A stretch of 64,000 nucleotides of DNA, from the NCBI GenBank assembly GCA_964036275.1, contig OZ038440.1, positions 10,639,690 to 10,703,689 of the forward strand, given 5' to 3'. The notes below the pieces were generated by a model that saw only the letters and a list, made by a program, of their open reading frames with translations, was not told where the DNA came from and searched no databases. This document shows positions 22,438 through 34,600 of this stretch, in pieces. A program made the translations under genes and the position numbers. Source of the DNA: Litoditis marina. Taxonomy: Eukaryota; Nematoda; Chromadorea; Rhabditida; Rhabditidae. Within the stretch, counting starts at the first letter, position 1. Every line of letters starts with the position of its first letter.

Positions 22438-23777
22438 TGCGTGTACAAAATACGACACACCTAGTTTGCGCCTTCATTCAAAAAAATTGGAGCGCGCGAA
22501 TACAGTAATTCAAATTTTTAACTACGGTATCTAAGAACATTCAATTATTATGTCGTTTTCACTTGTTTTTCTCAGAATTTGAATAGGGGCTCGTGATGGA
22601 ATTTTCGTTTTCTAATGGATATAATGGTCTGGTGAGGAAAATTAGCGAAGTCACTACAAACATACCGCAAAGTTGGGTTTAATAAACAAAGCGTTTTTAC
22701 TGATTGCTAAGAACACGTGTTACAAAGCTGTATAGTAACTGTTTATCATTCTCGTACACGTACGCTATAAATGTATAGATATTTTTGTTTAGACAATAGC
22801 GTTTAGCTCCAGGTTGTGTAGTTAGGAGGCTACTGGTTATTGAAGAGGTTATCTAATTTCCAACCACATGTGCTTAGAACACGTAGTACCTTGTCTAATT
22901 TCAAACATCTCAAAGCTTAATTGATATTTCTTCTGTCAAATTTGGTGGGCAAATACTCACGAATCCACACGCACAATCAGTTCTGCACCACCCAAGTTTC
23001 ACATTGTCTTTGTTTACAATTACTACCAACAAAACCCCTGATGGCTTGTTGAATCTAGTTTGTACTCAGTCTTCCTATTAGTAAAAAGCTTTTTGAATCT
23101 TCGCCCTCATTGCCGCAAATTTGGTTGAGTCAAAACATTTCCGAGTCAACAATATTATACGAGAACCTTTCAAAAGCGGCTGAACATTTCAACTGAAGTT
23201 CACCGTCCCTTGTTCAGTAAACGGAAATATGTTTGATTCGGACGCTTGATAAATTTTCGGTGAGGACTGGCGCTGTATTTCCCAGCACAGAAGAGGAAAT
23301 ACATGCAAAAGGAAAGTGGTCAACTTAAATTTTCAATATATCAAACCGGTTTTGTTCTTTTCCAATATGGTGTTCAACAGAGATTTTCGATTATTCGCTG
23401 GTTTTTGCAGCTCCTAAAAACGCCACATTCTCTCTAAAATGCAACTTAAATGCAAAAGCCAAAAACATATTGAGAGTAATCGTAAATCTAGATACAACAT
23501 AGTGAGCGGTGAGCAACTCATCATATCAATGATCTCATCGTTTCTTGTTCGTATAAGAATGTTTGATTTTTCTAAGTACTTCCATTGAAGATGAAACTGT
23601 GGGAATCATCACCAAATCCATGAAAATCATTCAATAATTAGTAAAACCAGCAAAAAAAATCCCAAAAAAACTAAATGTTCTTAGATACCGTAGTTAAAAA
23701 TTTGAATTACGGTGTTTTCGCGCCCAAATATTTTTGATTGGATGCGCACATTTGGTGTGTCGTATTTTGTACACGCA
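22438..23777. mobile_element. Non-autonomous DNA element, 1.34 kb, with about 105-bp terminal inverted repeats
   Basis: The left end (22438-22542, starting TGCGTGTACAAAATACGACA) is the inverted match of 23672-23777, including TAATTCAAATTTTTAACTAC and TACGGTATCTAAGAACATT, with scattered differences in the middle. The interior has no long open frame. No flanking duplication was recognised. The size and long TIRs suggest a deletion derivative of an autonomous element. Confidence 0.75.
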
Positions 23778-23778
23778 A

Positions 23779-24119
23779 GGATTAAAACTACGAGCCTAAA
23801 ATAGGCTAAATCCAGGCCACTCTAGGAGAATCGGAATGGCTGGATTAGAACCAAATCAGGCTTGTCGACACCCATTTTAGGCTTGTCGACACCTATTTCA
23901 GGCTTGTAGACACCTATTTTAGGCTTGTCGTCACCTATTTTAGGCTTGTAACACGCAAAATTTATTTATTTTCGCGAATGCCTGAAATAGGTGGCTACAT
24001 GCCTAAAATAGGTTCAACAAGCCTAAAATAGGTGTCGACAAGCCTAATTTGGTTCTAATCTAGCCATTCCGATTTTTCTATATTTCCCTGGACCTATGTT
24101 AGGCTTGTAACTTTCACCT
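23779..24119. mobile_element. Foldback element of the CCTATTTTAGGCT family, copy 1
   Basis: The sequence opens with ACTACGAGCCTAAAATAGGC and closes with an inverted relative ending AACTTTCACCTG. Each arm contains 3-4 sub-repeats of the form AGGCTTGTCGACACCTATTT, in opposite orientation on the two sides. The centre (about 23945-23985) is A/T rich. Its start almost abuts the end of the 1.34-kb element. Confidence 0.75.
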
Positions 24120-24146
24120 GAGAATACGAAATTAATATGCATACAA

Positions 24147-24569
24147 GGATGAAAACTACGAGCCTAAAATAGGCTAAATCCAGGGAAATTCAGGAAAATC
24201 GAAATGGCTAGATTAGAACCGAATTAGGCTTGTCGGCACCTATTTTAGGCTTGTCGGTACCTAATTTAGCCTGGTAGACACCTATTTTAGGTCTGTTGTC
24301 ACCTATTTCAGGCCTGTAGCCCCTATTTTGAGCTGGAATTAACCTATTTTGAGCAAATTTTTTTGCGACGGTCTGAAATAGGTGGCTACAAGCCTAAAAT
24401 AGGTTAATTCCAGCTCAAAGTAGGGGCTACAGGTCTGAAATAGGTGACGACAAGCCTAAAATAGGTTCGACAAGCCTAAAATAGGTGTCGACAAGCCTAA
24501 TTTGGTTCTAATCTAGCCATTCCGATTTTTTCCCTGGATATAGCCTATGCTAGGCTTGTAACTTTCACC
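24147..24569. mobile_element. Foldback element of the CCTATTTTAGGCT family, copy 2
   Basis: It has the same termini as copy 1 (GATGAAAACTACGAGCCTAA at the left; AGGCTTGTAACTTTCACCTG at the right) and the same inverted sub-repeat arrays. The sub-repeat number is larger and the arms are longer. The two copies lie in the same orientation, 27 bp apart. Confidence 0.75.
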
Positions 24570-25696
24570 TGAGAAATAAAACCCCCAACAAAAAGTTGAC
24601 TGTAAGAGCGTACTTTCTTTCGTTTAATAAAAAATATTGGATTCACATTTTATGTACACTGGTATAGATATCATCAATCTCAAAGTTCACAGCATCGAAT
24701 ACCTGCGAACATTTCTCACGAATTACAACTGCATATCATTAAAAAAGAAAATACATTAAATTGAAAGTCATTTATGCAATGGCATGCAAGATGATCGCCG
24801 CCTCGTAACGAAGCGAGCGAAGTGAATGAATAATATGAAATATGAATATGCAAATAAGTTACAAAGTACATCTGAATTGTTTTGTTATCAACCGTTTTCT
24901 TGAGATCACAGTATTTAAACTCTTCGGGTAATGAATAAACTTTTGAGTACAATAATTGTAGCACAATCAAGCGAAAGCCGAAACGGTACAATTTACCAGC
25001 GAACAACAAGAGTTGGAACTCAATCAGAAATTACAAACTGGGATAGGTTTGTGCATTGTAGCTAATGCTTCTTCAGTTTTTACACGGCTTTTTCATATAC
25101 TTTGAATATCTGGTATATTTTGCCCCAGTTCGACTTGTTTTACTAGCTTCATAGGTTGGCAAGTACATCGTGTTTTTCTCGATCGCGTCAGAGATAAGCT
25201 CAACTAAAAATAATACAATGATGAAGTGTGACTACTCCACTGGGCATTAAGATGAGAAGCAAAGTATGAATAATATCAGCACATTCAAACTATTATTGAA
25301 TTACATACTACTCTGCTCCGAACAACCGTTGCAACCTCAAATACCGTACTTCGTTCCTGTTCGGCACAAGAGTTTTTCTATTTGAAATACCGGAACTGGC
25401 CTACGTACTTTGAACATGTGTAACCTTGAATAGAGAACATAGCAGATCTCGGAACATCACTGTGGTAAAATGAACTACTCCGTTATTTCAGGATGCAACC
25501 GTTTCCACAGTGCAAAGCATAAATTATAAAACAACACATCATGAGAAATGACGATTTTTGGCAGCAACTTCTAGATTGACCATCTATATAACGATATAAG
25601 GAGCTCATATAGGAAGTTAAGTTGAACTCAAATTCTATCATAAGGTCAATCAATACTGTATCAATACAGAATATGAATCACGTTACTTTGCTCAAA

Positions 25697-28600
25697 CTAT
25701 GGTGAATTAGGCTTTTCGATTGACTGTAGTACTAAGCTGATGTTTCCTAGCACGAAGTTGCCGACATCGCTCTTCCATTGCTCAATTATCGAGAATCGCG
25801 ATGCCCACTTCTGCAGCGTGGCATTCGGTATTCTGTGCTCCACCAGAGCTCCGATTCGCAGAAACTGAAAAAAAATGTATGTATGAAATACTCCTGCGAT
25901 TTGATTCCATTATGCGTCTCTTACTACTCACACACTATTTCTAAAATCTTTTCATTCTTGCGCGGTTCTGAGCGCAGAGATATATCGTATTGTTTGAGAA
26001 GAATCTGAGAGCCGCATTTACAGCTTCAGAAACATTCGAAAACATTTTATTTTTCAAACATTTTTCACAAACTGTGCTTCATGCTCACAGCCTCTAACAG
26101 TCAGAACTAGAATCGTCCAAATACTTTTCGACTTTTGGGTACTTGGCAAACAGTGAACTCTGAAAAGTTCTGTCGCGGTTGTACCTTACGACTAGAATAC
26201 TCACACTGAAACAGACACTCCATACACTCCTATTCAACGGAAATCCATGATATCGTTTTCATGCTCAAAGTTGTGATATTAAAATTTAAATCTCAAATCT
26301 TCCCACCTCCTTCAAATCTTCCTCAACGAAAACTGTCCGAAGCAGCGCCTGCACAACCCGGGTGAAATCTATTTGATTCAATCTGAAGTAAGACTCATTT
26401 TCAGTGGAATTTTGCTTTCAGTCAGGTAGTTTTACATAGTGTTTATTTGAATCAGGATGGGAGACGGGATAATATAATTTTGATGTGTTTTACCGAAGAA
26501 CAATTACTAAAGCTGTGTATAACTGACTCACTCTTTCAAGATTTTATCCAGGTGTTTCGAGAAAAACGAACCGAAATGATTGGGATATAGGTAGTACCTG
26601 AAAGCACCGTTTAGTTGCCTTCCCAATCGAGAAAATTTCGGTATACAGCAGAAACTGCAGTGGGCTGTATGGGAAAAGTGCCTGTATTGGCATAACATTT
26701 GGGTAGTTATTTGATTTCCTATAGCAGTACAGAACGTTTTGCTAGGACTGCAGCAAGCTAGTATAGTATAAACGTTGATTGTTTCTTCCGTTCGGTTCAT
26801 TTAAAAAGTGTGCCAGGTTTTTATGAACTTTGGTTAGTCTTAGTTTTCCGTTAAAACTCACTTGCAATAATCCTTTGCGTGCTCCAGTACTCGAATTTTT
26901 GCCAGGTTGACAAATAAAGCATCGTACCACATTCTGAAAAAAACCCATATTGTTCGCATTTTGCGAACGTTGAGTGCAAAAATGGAAAAAAAGTTCGAAT
27001 GTGTACAGTTGGAGTCCAGTCACTAAAAACTTGTTCTAAGTAATCTCTAGTAGCATATTGTTGTGTTTTTTCACACGTCGAAAACCTATTGAATTCCTAC
27101 TGTAAGTGTGTACGACGGCGTACCACCGACTATCCCCAGCGTTGATATACGTCGGCGTATAACTCTTCTCAATGATGAAAACATGAATACAGGCCTACGA
27201 CGGCGTAATACATCAACTGAATCAATACGCGTGACATGCTTTGTTTTAGGTCGTCGTCACTCCTACAGTACACATTCTAGTTATACAATTTCATAAACTC
27301 TTTGTAATGGCGAATCAGGATGAAATGCAAGAATTCTAACATTACCGACGAAGTTTGGGTAGTTAAAACCCCACTAAAGTTCTGTAAAAACATATTGTAG
27401 GAGTCTCAGTGGGAATGAAAAATACAATACCAGTTCATCATAAGTTAAATGAATAGTCACGTAAAGGGGAATAGTTTACATTTGCCCCCCATCACCCTGA
27501 TCGAAAATGTGTTGAAAAGGGCCCGTACTACAATCGCCCCCCACGTTTGGGGGGCGATTATACACCATGCTTATTTACTGCAGGCTTGGGTTGAGTGGGG
27601 GGTGATTGTTCGTCCGTTCCCGGTATGTACTATCACCCCCCATTTTGTATTGTGGGGGGTGATTGTTCATTGTCGAAGATGTACAATGTCCCCCCACCCA
27701 TTTACCAATTACCCCCCACCTTCGCACGATTTTTCGAGGATTTCAATTAGGTGGGGGTAATAGTACCACGAGGGGGGTGATTGTTGGGTGGGGGGCGAAG
27801 GTACATTTTTCCCACGTAAAGTTAGCATTCTAATAAGAAATCGTGCACTTTGTCATTGTACGTTTTTAAGTTACGCTGTGTTCAACATGTTTCACGTGAC
27901 TATGCACTTTACTAATAGTATATTCCACCTGTGAACGTGTTCCGCTTTGCTGCTGGTCGCTAGTCCCTGCCATAGCCGGTGCCGTTCCGGAATATACGGT
28001 TCCGTTTCGTATTTGGCGAAGAGAAACTCAAAATGATCCTCGTTTCCTGTCATTACGGCCGCCGAGTAGAGGGGCGCTCGCACACAGGCCGATATACTAA
28101 AATCAGAGTAAAGGAAGTGACCAAATACTGGTTGTATTTTTATCTTGAAACACGCCTCTATTTACGATTTTTTGAACGCAACGCAAAGAAATCAAACTAC
28201 ATGCACAGCGGTTAGGGCAACACACTACTGTGCGAACCCTATTCCTTTATGGCCGAATAGATAAAACATGTATCTCATGTGGAGTTGTAGCCTGGTCACT
28301 GGCGTGTCTCGGCAAGTCAGCACATGCCCCTCCGTATGTGCAGCACTCAATGTATTAGCACAGGTTCTGCACTAGAACTTCAAGAAAAAAATCGCGTCAT
28401 GGAAAAATTCACGCAAATAGAAAAGTTGGTCCAACCTGTTGCATTCTCCGCTCAGGTGTTCATCTGGACAATCTCGCTTCAATGTTTCAACCATTTCCGT
28501 GGCCACCTCAATACATCGGGAGAACCCCGACATGCACACTCGACGATACACATATTCACAACCAGTACTGAAAACAAGAAAGATGTCTAGTTGTAGTCTG

Positions 28601-31600
28601 GTGCAAAAACAGATGTAAAAACAACTTTCTATACGTGATTGCGAGAAAACTACAATGACAGAGCAGACCAACCAAGTTTTCTTGCAGTTTTAGTGCTCGA
28701 AACAGTTCTCGATAGAGACAACAAGTTGTAAGGTGTTGTTTGTGTAACGTTTCTGCTTCACGTAAACTTCACTCTAAGTCTACACACGAGCGAACGAATG
28801 TTTTTGGCACGAGTATGATTCAAATGAAGAGTGCACAAGTATACATAATGTTTGCTGACCATTGATTGCTAGTCGGTATTTCCAATTTCAACATTTCATG
28901 ACACTTCTCGAACCAGGGCGAAAGCAGAGTAATAGTGTACCTCTGAAATGTCGTAACGTTTTTAGGAGATTTCACATATACTAGACTTTTGTATGCTTGG
29001 CACTAACTACATAATGTAACAAATAAAATTAAACAGATATGTTAGTCCTGGAATAGTTTCATTGACTGCCTACCTCTCTTTACCAAGCATTTTTGGGTAG
29101 ATCCGGAACGTGTTAGTATCTTTTCATTTTACTCATGAATGGAAATCAACGTTAACTTTCTTTGATACTTTTCTACTGGTCATTGTATCATATGTGGAAA
29201 CATTAAATTCATCCAATTGATGATGGGAAATTGAATAACGAAGATTGGAAAGCAACATACTTCTAAAATATGAAACTGTGGATGCAGCCGCAACCTGGAG
29301 TAGAGAAAGTCGCTGTGAGCGTTGTACATGGCAACCGCACCGTAGAACGTCTCATATTTCTGAACATAAATAATGAAAACTAAAGTAAATTAACATGCAT
29401 TTAGTTTGGAAAGTTGTTTTCACATCGTTTGTAGCTTTGCGAAAGTTGAACAGTTTCATTAAAATACATGTGCATGGGCAAAGTTGCGCCATTACGTGAG
29501 TTTCTCGAATTAAGTTTGTTAATCTCCCAAGTGAAAAAAGGATGTTCCAGAAAAGTTCACTTGAAGTTAGTCTTTGGCAGCATAATAGGTCAAATGTTTG
29601 CGAAGATCGAAACTCGACTAACCTCATAAATGACGTAGGCGGTCAGATTCAGGGGAATCAGGTACGAGATACTCTGCGTCTCAGCGAAGGTGAACGCGTT
29701 CTCTATGAGTCGGGCCCTGGGAAAATTAAAGAATTAAAAAAAATTAACGGACCGTCATTTACACGTTTCACTGGGATTTAAAAAAATGAAAGTGGAAACT
29801 AAAAAAATTTGGAAGATTGCTAAAAATATTAGAGACAGTGAGAGTTGAAGGGCCGTGAGCCGAATGGTTCCGACATTACACTTCAAATGCTATGATGCCT
29901 ACGTATTACGTGAAAATACATTTGACTAGCAGAGTAGGTCTCTCATATGGAATATTCTCATAAGATATTTGACCCAGATGAAGAATACCTAGTGTAAGAA
30001 GGGATTGTTTCCATTCGCGTGTGTAGTCGTTCTATGATCTTAGCGTACATTATGTCGTCGTATCTGAAATAAAGTTCTGAAAACATGGCTTTTCTCGTTC
30101 GTCGAGTCTAATCTAATCATGCAGGGTAAATTAAAAACATTTCAATCAGACTCTGACAAAGACAACTAAACTGTGACGTCATCCGTTTTCAGCTTACTAT
30201 TTTTTTCTCGAGAATATGAACTTTCAGAGGCTCTTAGTCATCTAAAATTCGTTCAACTATTCAATAAGGTAGAACTCTGGTAGTGTTCAAACGTCATTTG
30301 AATAAATGAGAGGCAAACTAACCTGATACGCAGAAAACTAGTCCCTTGCCTGTTGAGAACTAGATCTTCCCCTATGTCGATAGCCACTGAAAGGTTAAAG
30401 GTTAGTTCTACAGTACCACGTTAAATGGAACCGACAGGGATTCAGAATCACTGGTTGACTTTTAACCTGTTAACCCAAATAGTTGTTCCATACCCTGTTT
30501 TATTTGATACAAATAACAAACACCGAGCCTGTCTTCTGTGAAGCTAGAATTGTCAGAAAAACTTGAATCTTGAACGCTAGGTACTGCTTCCCCGCGTTAT
30601 CAAACCGTTTTGTGAATCGAAATTTTTTGAATACAACTACTACAATGCTTTTCTGTAGACGTTTCGCGTATTTCGGTACCTGTATGATTTTCCTGGAGCC
30701 ATTTTACATCTGGTTCTTTCGTTATTGGATGTCGATAGAAGAGCGGTATTTTCCATTGTAAACTGTCGAAGGGAAGTGGCCTGCCGGGCGTATGCTGGAA
30801 CGAATATTTCTATCACGAGTGAGACACTCACAAGAAACTTGAATGTAAAGATTATTGTCATAGATTTTCATGATAGATTACATTTATCGGAGGCCTTACT
30901 CGTGGAAAGTCGCTGACATAACGTACAGTCCAACTAGAGCTGAATTGAGTCTTGAACTTGAAACCTACCGATATTTAGAAGACTGACTGCACATTCAGCA
31001 AAGCATTCTCAAAACTCGTTTGTATCAACAACTGTATTAATTTTACTCTGTTCGAACCACGTATAATAAAAAATTCAATATTGTTGACGGAACGCACTCT
31101 GTATGCTTGTTGTGACACTATTTGTACTCCATCCGGTCGTGTTTTCACATCCACTACCGGAAATCCCTTCTGATAGATCCAGGTGCTGATGAAGTCGTTG
31201 AGTGAAAACGGCTGTCCCGATAAATGGCTACCAGACGAAGAGTCGTGCGCACTGCAAGCTAACTGTTGTTTTGTACACTTAATTTTGTACATTTTCACGT
31301 GAACTTCTACACTACGTACTCACAATATGTGTGCATTGTACTACAATGGTCAACACCGTGACAAAGTGTTATGGCTTGACTTTCAGTGAATCATCGCCCA
31401 TTTTACGTAGAATTGACCTCGATCATCTCCAAGCTTGTTACAGTAATTTTTACATTTCATATGAATTTTTCATGTCTACTGGTCTATTTTATTATGCCTA
31501 TCTTCTTTTCTATAAATTTTTCGAATTCTCACTATGTCAATGCCTCCATTAGATCGGTGTGGTCGGCGTTACTGTAGGCGAATCGCTGCAGGAACCGTTT

Positions 31601-34600
31601 GACGCCAGCTCGGAACGATGATGCACCAACCACCCGCTCCACCATGTACATAATACAGAAGGGCTAGAAAGATTCATGGATATCCCAACTTTCTAATCCC
31701 ATCCTGCGTCTCTTCATACATACGGTGTTTCTCTGCTCCTACAACTAGCTGGGGTACAGGTTGAGCGAAGTTCTCAGTGAAGCGAGAAACGCAGGATCGG
31801 GTGCTGGGCTAGCCCAGCTAACAAATTCCACATTGTAGGTTTTTCCATAATATTAATATTTGTTGATGTTTCATTCACAGTTGTCACTGATTACCCCACC
31901 TTTGCGTAAACTCCTGCGAATTGACTTTGTGGGTCAAAAGACATGTCCTTTCTGCTCATCGCCACAGAATAAGGTTCCTAGAAAGATAGTGGCGTAGAAT
32001 TATTTTCGAAGTCTGCAAATTCATACAGAAACTAACTTTCAAGAACATACTGGCTGAATAATGAGATATCTGCCCGCTAGCAGGTGGCTATACTCATGAG
32101 GTTTACTCGTACCCCACCCGGTTTCGTGAATATCATGAGATATATCACAATTCTATTCAATGCGTTTATACCTGGTTATGCCGCAGCTCGGTCGCCAAAA
32201 AATGAACCCAGTTCTGAAAACAAAGTTGTTATAGACTGCGTGTTTTTTCAAACTGTGGCGAAAGTCGCTACACAGACGTTACCTGTAGAAAACGTATAGG
32301 AAGCTGAAGCGTGAAGCTGCAATTTTTTCCTCTCTGCACGTCCTACAAACTAGTGATCGAGAACTTGAGATTCTCTAGACCAGCTGTGATTCATGAATTT
32401 CAACTAACTAATCTTATTTTCTTGAAGTCTGCACTCCACAGCCTTCTATTTTAGAAGACGAAAGCGAAATAGTCAGTATACTATAGTTGAAATATGTCTA
32501 TGGTTTTTGCTGTGTCGTTGTTCCCCTCACCGAAGGACCGTCCAGATGTTCAACAGCTTTTTGGCCCATCATCACGGCGAATCCCTCATTCAGCCAAAGA
32601 TTGTTCCACCATTTCATGGTCACCAGATTTCCAAACCACTGTAATGTAATGTAACCCATTTCATTTTTCTCGTTTACCACACCGGTATCAACTTATTTGA
32701 ATGTGGTCAAATGGAACTACTAAACAATATGCTGTTCGATAATAAACTTCTATATTATGTTTGAAACTTCAACATTCTTACCTGATGTGCCACCTCGTGT
32801 GCGAATAACTCGAGAGACCCTCTCCTCTGACCGGGACTGGGCAACTTATCATCGTACAGCAAGTGCTTCAGTAGAATGGTTATCAGTCCTGAACAAGTAC
32901 AAAACTTCACTGAGCTAATAAGACGCGTTATTTTCACACAATGTTTGGTGGATTGAAAAAATAAGTTTGAGAAGACATATGATATAACAGCTTTTCGTAT
33001 TTCATCGGCCAACTTCTTGAATAGCTGTGCAAGATTTCAAGGAAAAGTCACTCAAAGAGAAGTGAACAACTTCTCTTGTTCTTCAATCTACGTGAAAATT
33101 CTAACTATACTATTTTCCAGAACACTCACCCCAGTTTTCCATGCCCATGACCCTCAGTTGTGGAACACCGAACACATCTGAAACATCTGATACAGTACAC
33201 AAACCACGTGCTCCTATTATATAGTTCCAAATCGCTGAAAACTGATAACATAACAATATATTAGCAGACTAATCTAATTTCTACTTAATATAAAATGTTT
33301 CCTCCATTTAAGGAGTGTCATTTCATTGGAGGTATGAAACTTCTCGAATTCATAATTAGTTGGTGAAGACTGTTCTAGACTATTCACTATATATGTACTG
33401 TGAGTTCCAGATCTATATGGAATTCTACTTAGAACTCCCGAACACATATAATTTTTTTCTCGTTGTACAGTATTATCATCCGATTTGTCTCCTAACACAT
33501 CGCTATCATTTGTTTAGCGACAGCTAATCAAAGCTGGTTTTATCTTCGTTACACCCACTTGTCCCAATACGTGCAATGATCTGTTTCATTTGGGATCTGC
33601 CATCCATTTTCTCTGCCCAAATCAATAATGTTCTGTATCCTAATATTATCGACTATTTCAATCAGTCACACCATAGCTCAACACGTGAAGTTCTACTCAC
33701 TACTCGATCTATGGCCTCAAAAGGGCATCCTGGATGTACACCTATTTCCCACCCTCGAATCTACAGTACACCCTAGATTCGCAGGTATCAGAAGGCAGGA
33801 GAATGGGTTGGCTAGTTTCATTCATCTGAATCAAGACGGAATTTCTAGACGAACGAAAAAACACCAACTTCATTCCGTATTTGCCTATGATTACTTGAAC
33901 TCTACATTCTACGTGGTGAATATTGTTAGAGGAGTGTCTACATCGATTGTAGTTTGTGGTTTGAGCCTGGATCAACTACAACGAAAGGCGGATAAGATGA
34001 CTGCGGTGCGTGCTAGTCCCAGTTACATCAGCGCCGACGTGCACGGCGAAAAGTTCAGGTGCGTAAATACTATTTTTATGCATTTATAGAAAAATCAAAA
34101 TTTCCTCAGTTATATCTATTTTACATCAACAAACATGCAGTAACAGAACTAAACAGAACCGTCACGTAATCAAGGATAACGTCCGAGTCCGTTCTTCTAT
34201 AAATGTTTCTTTTATTAGGTCTGTCAGAAAATAAAATACACCAAATTCGGTTTGATTGATAATGTATCAGTGCAGTGTGGCATACTGATGTGCCGATGTT
34301 GCGACACTTCGAAATTAGACTCCGCCCCCTCGAGGAGATGAATCGTTTACAAAGAACGATGACGAGAAATGGATACTACCCGGACTCGTGGGAGGTACGT
34401 TTACAGAACTTACTCATATTGATTGTCAAACCACTTTGTCACTACGTCTTCAGTTCCAACCATTCACAACAATGCCCATGAAGTGTGCTGATATTTCGTT
34501 TTGGCCGAACTATTGGTGTGTTCAGGCAAACAAACCTCTCTGTAGAAGAGTGAAGAGAAAAATAGAAAAAAAATTAAACCTTGGCATTGTCTGGATTGAT

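Larger units (their letters stand above)
22022..25696. other. Transposon-rich intergenic region between the TOFU-6-like and aminopeptidase genes
   Basis: The region holds a 1.34-kb inverted-repeat element (22438-23777) followed directly by two foldback elements (23779-24119, 24147-24569). The remainder, 24570-25696, shows no supported exon. It should contain the aminopeptidase 3' UTR near its upper end and the TOFU-6-like promoter near its lower end. Confidence 0.5.

Noticed and set aside
23779..24569. CRISPR array, because of the regular short repeats
   Set aside because: Repeats are inverted about a centre, spacing is irregular and spacers are not unique; the host is eukaryotic. A foldback transposon explains it.
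24716..25009. Additional C-terminal exon of the aminopeptidase
   Set aside because: An open frame exists, but no acceptor/donor pair joins it in phase to exon 25864-25697, which already ends in a stop at 25697-25699.
33628..34089. Reading the first nested-gene exon as a single 153-codon gene
   Set aside because: The frame continues in phase across a GTGCGT donor at 34058 into further exons of the beta-lactamase-like gene; the last codons of the open frame are intronic.
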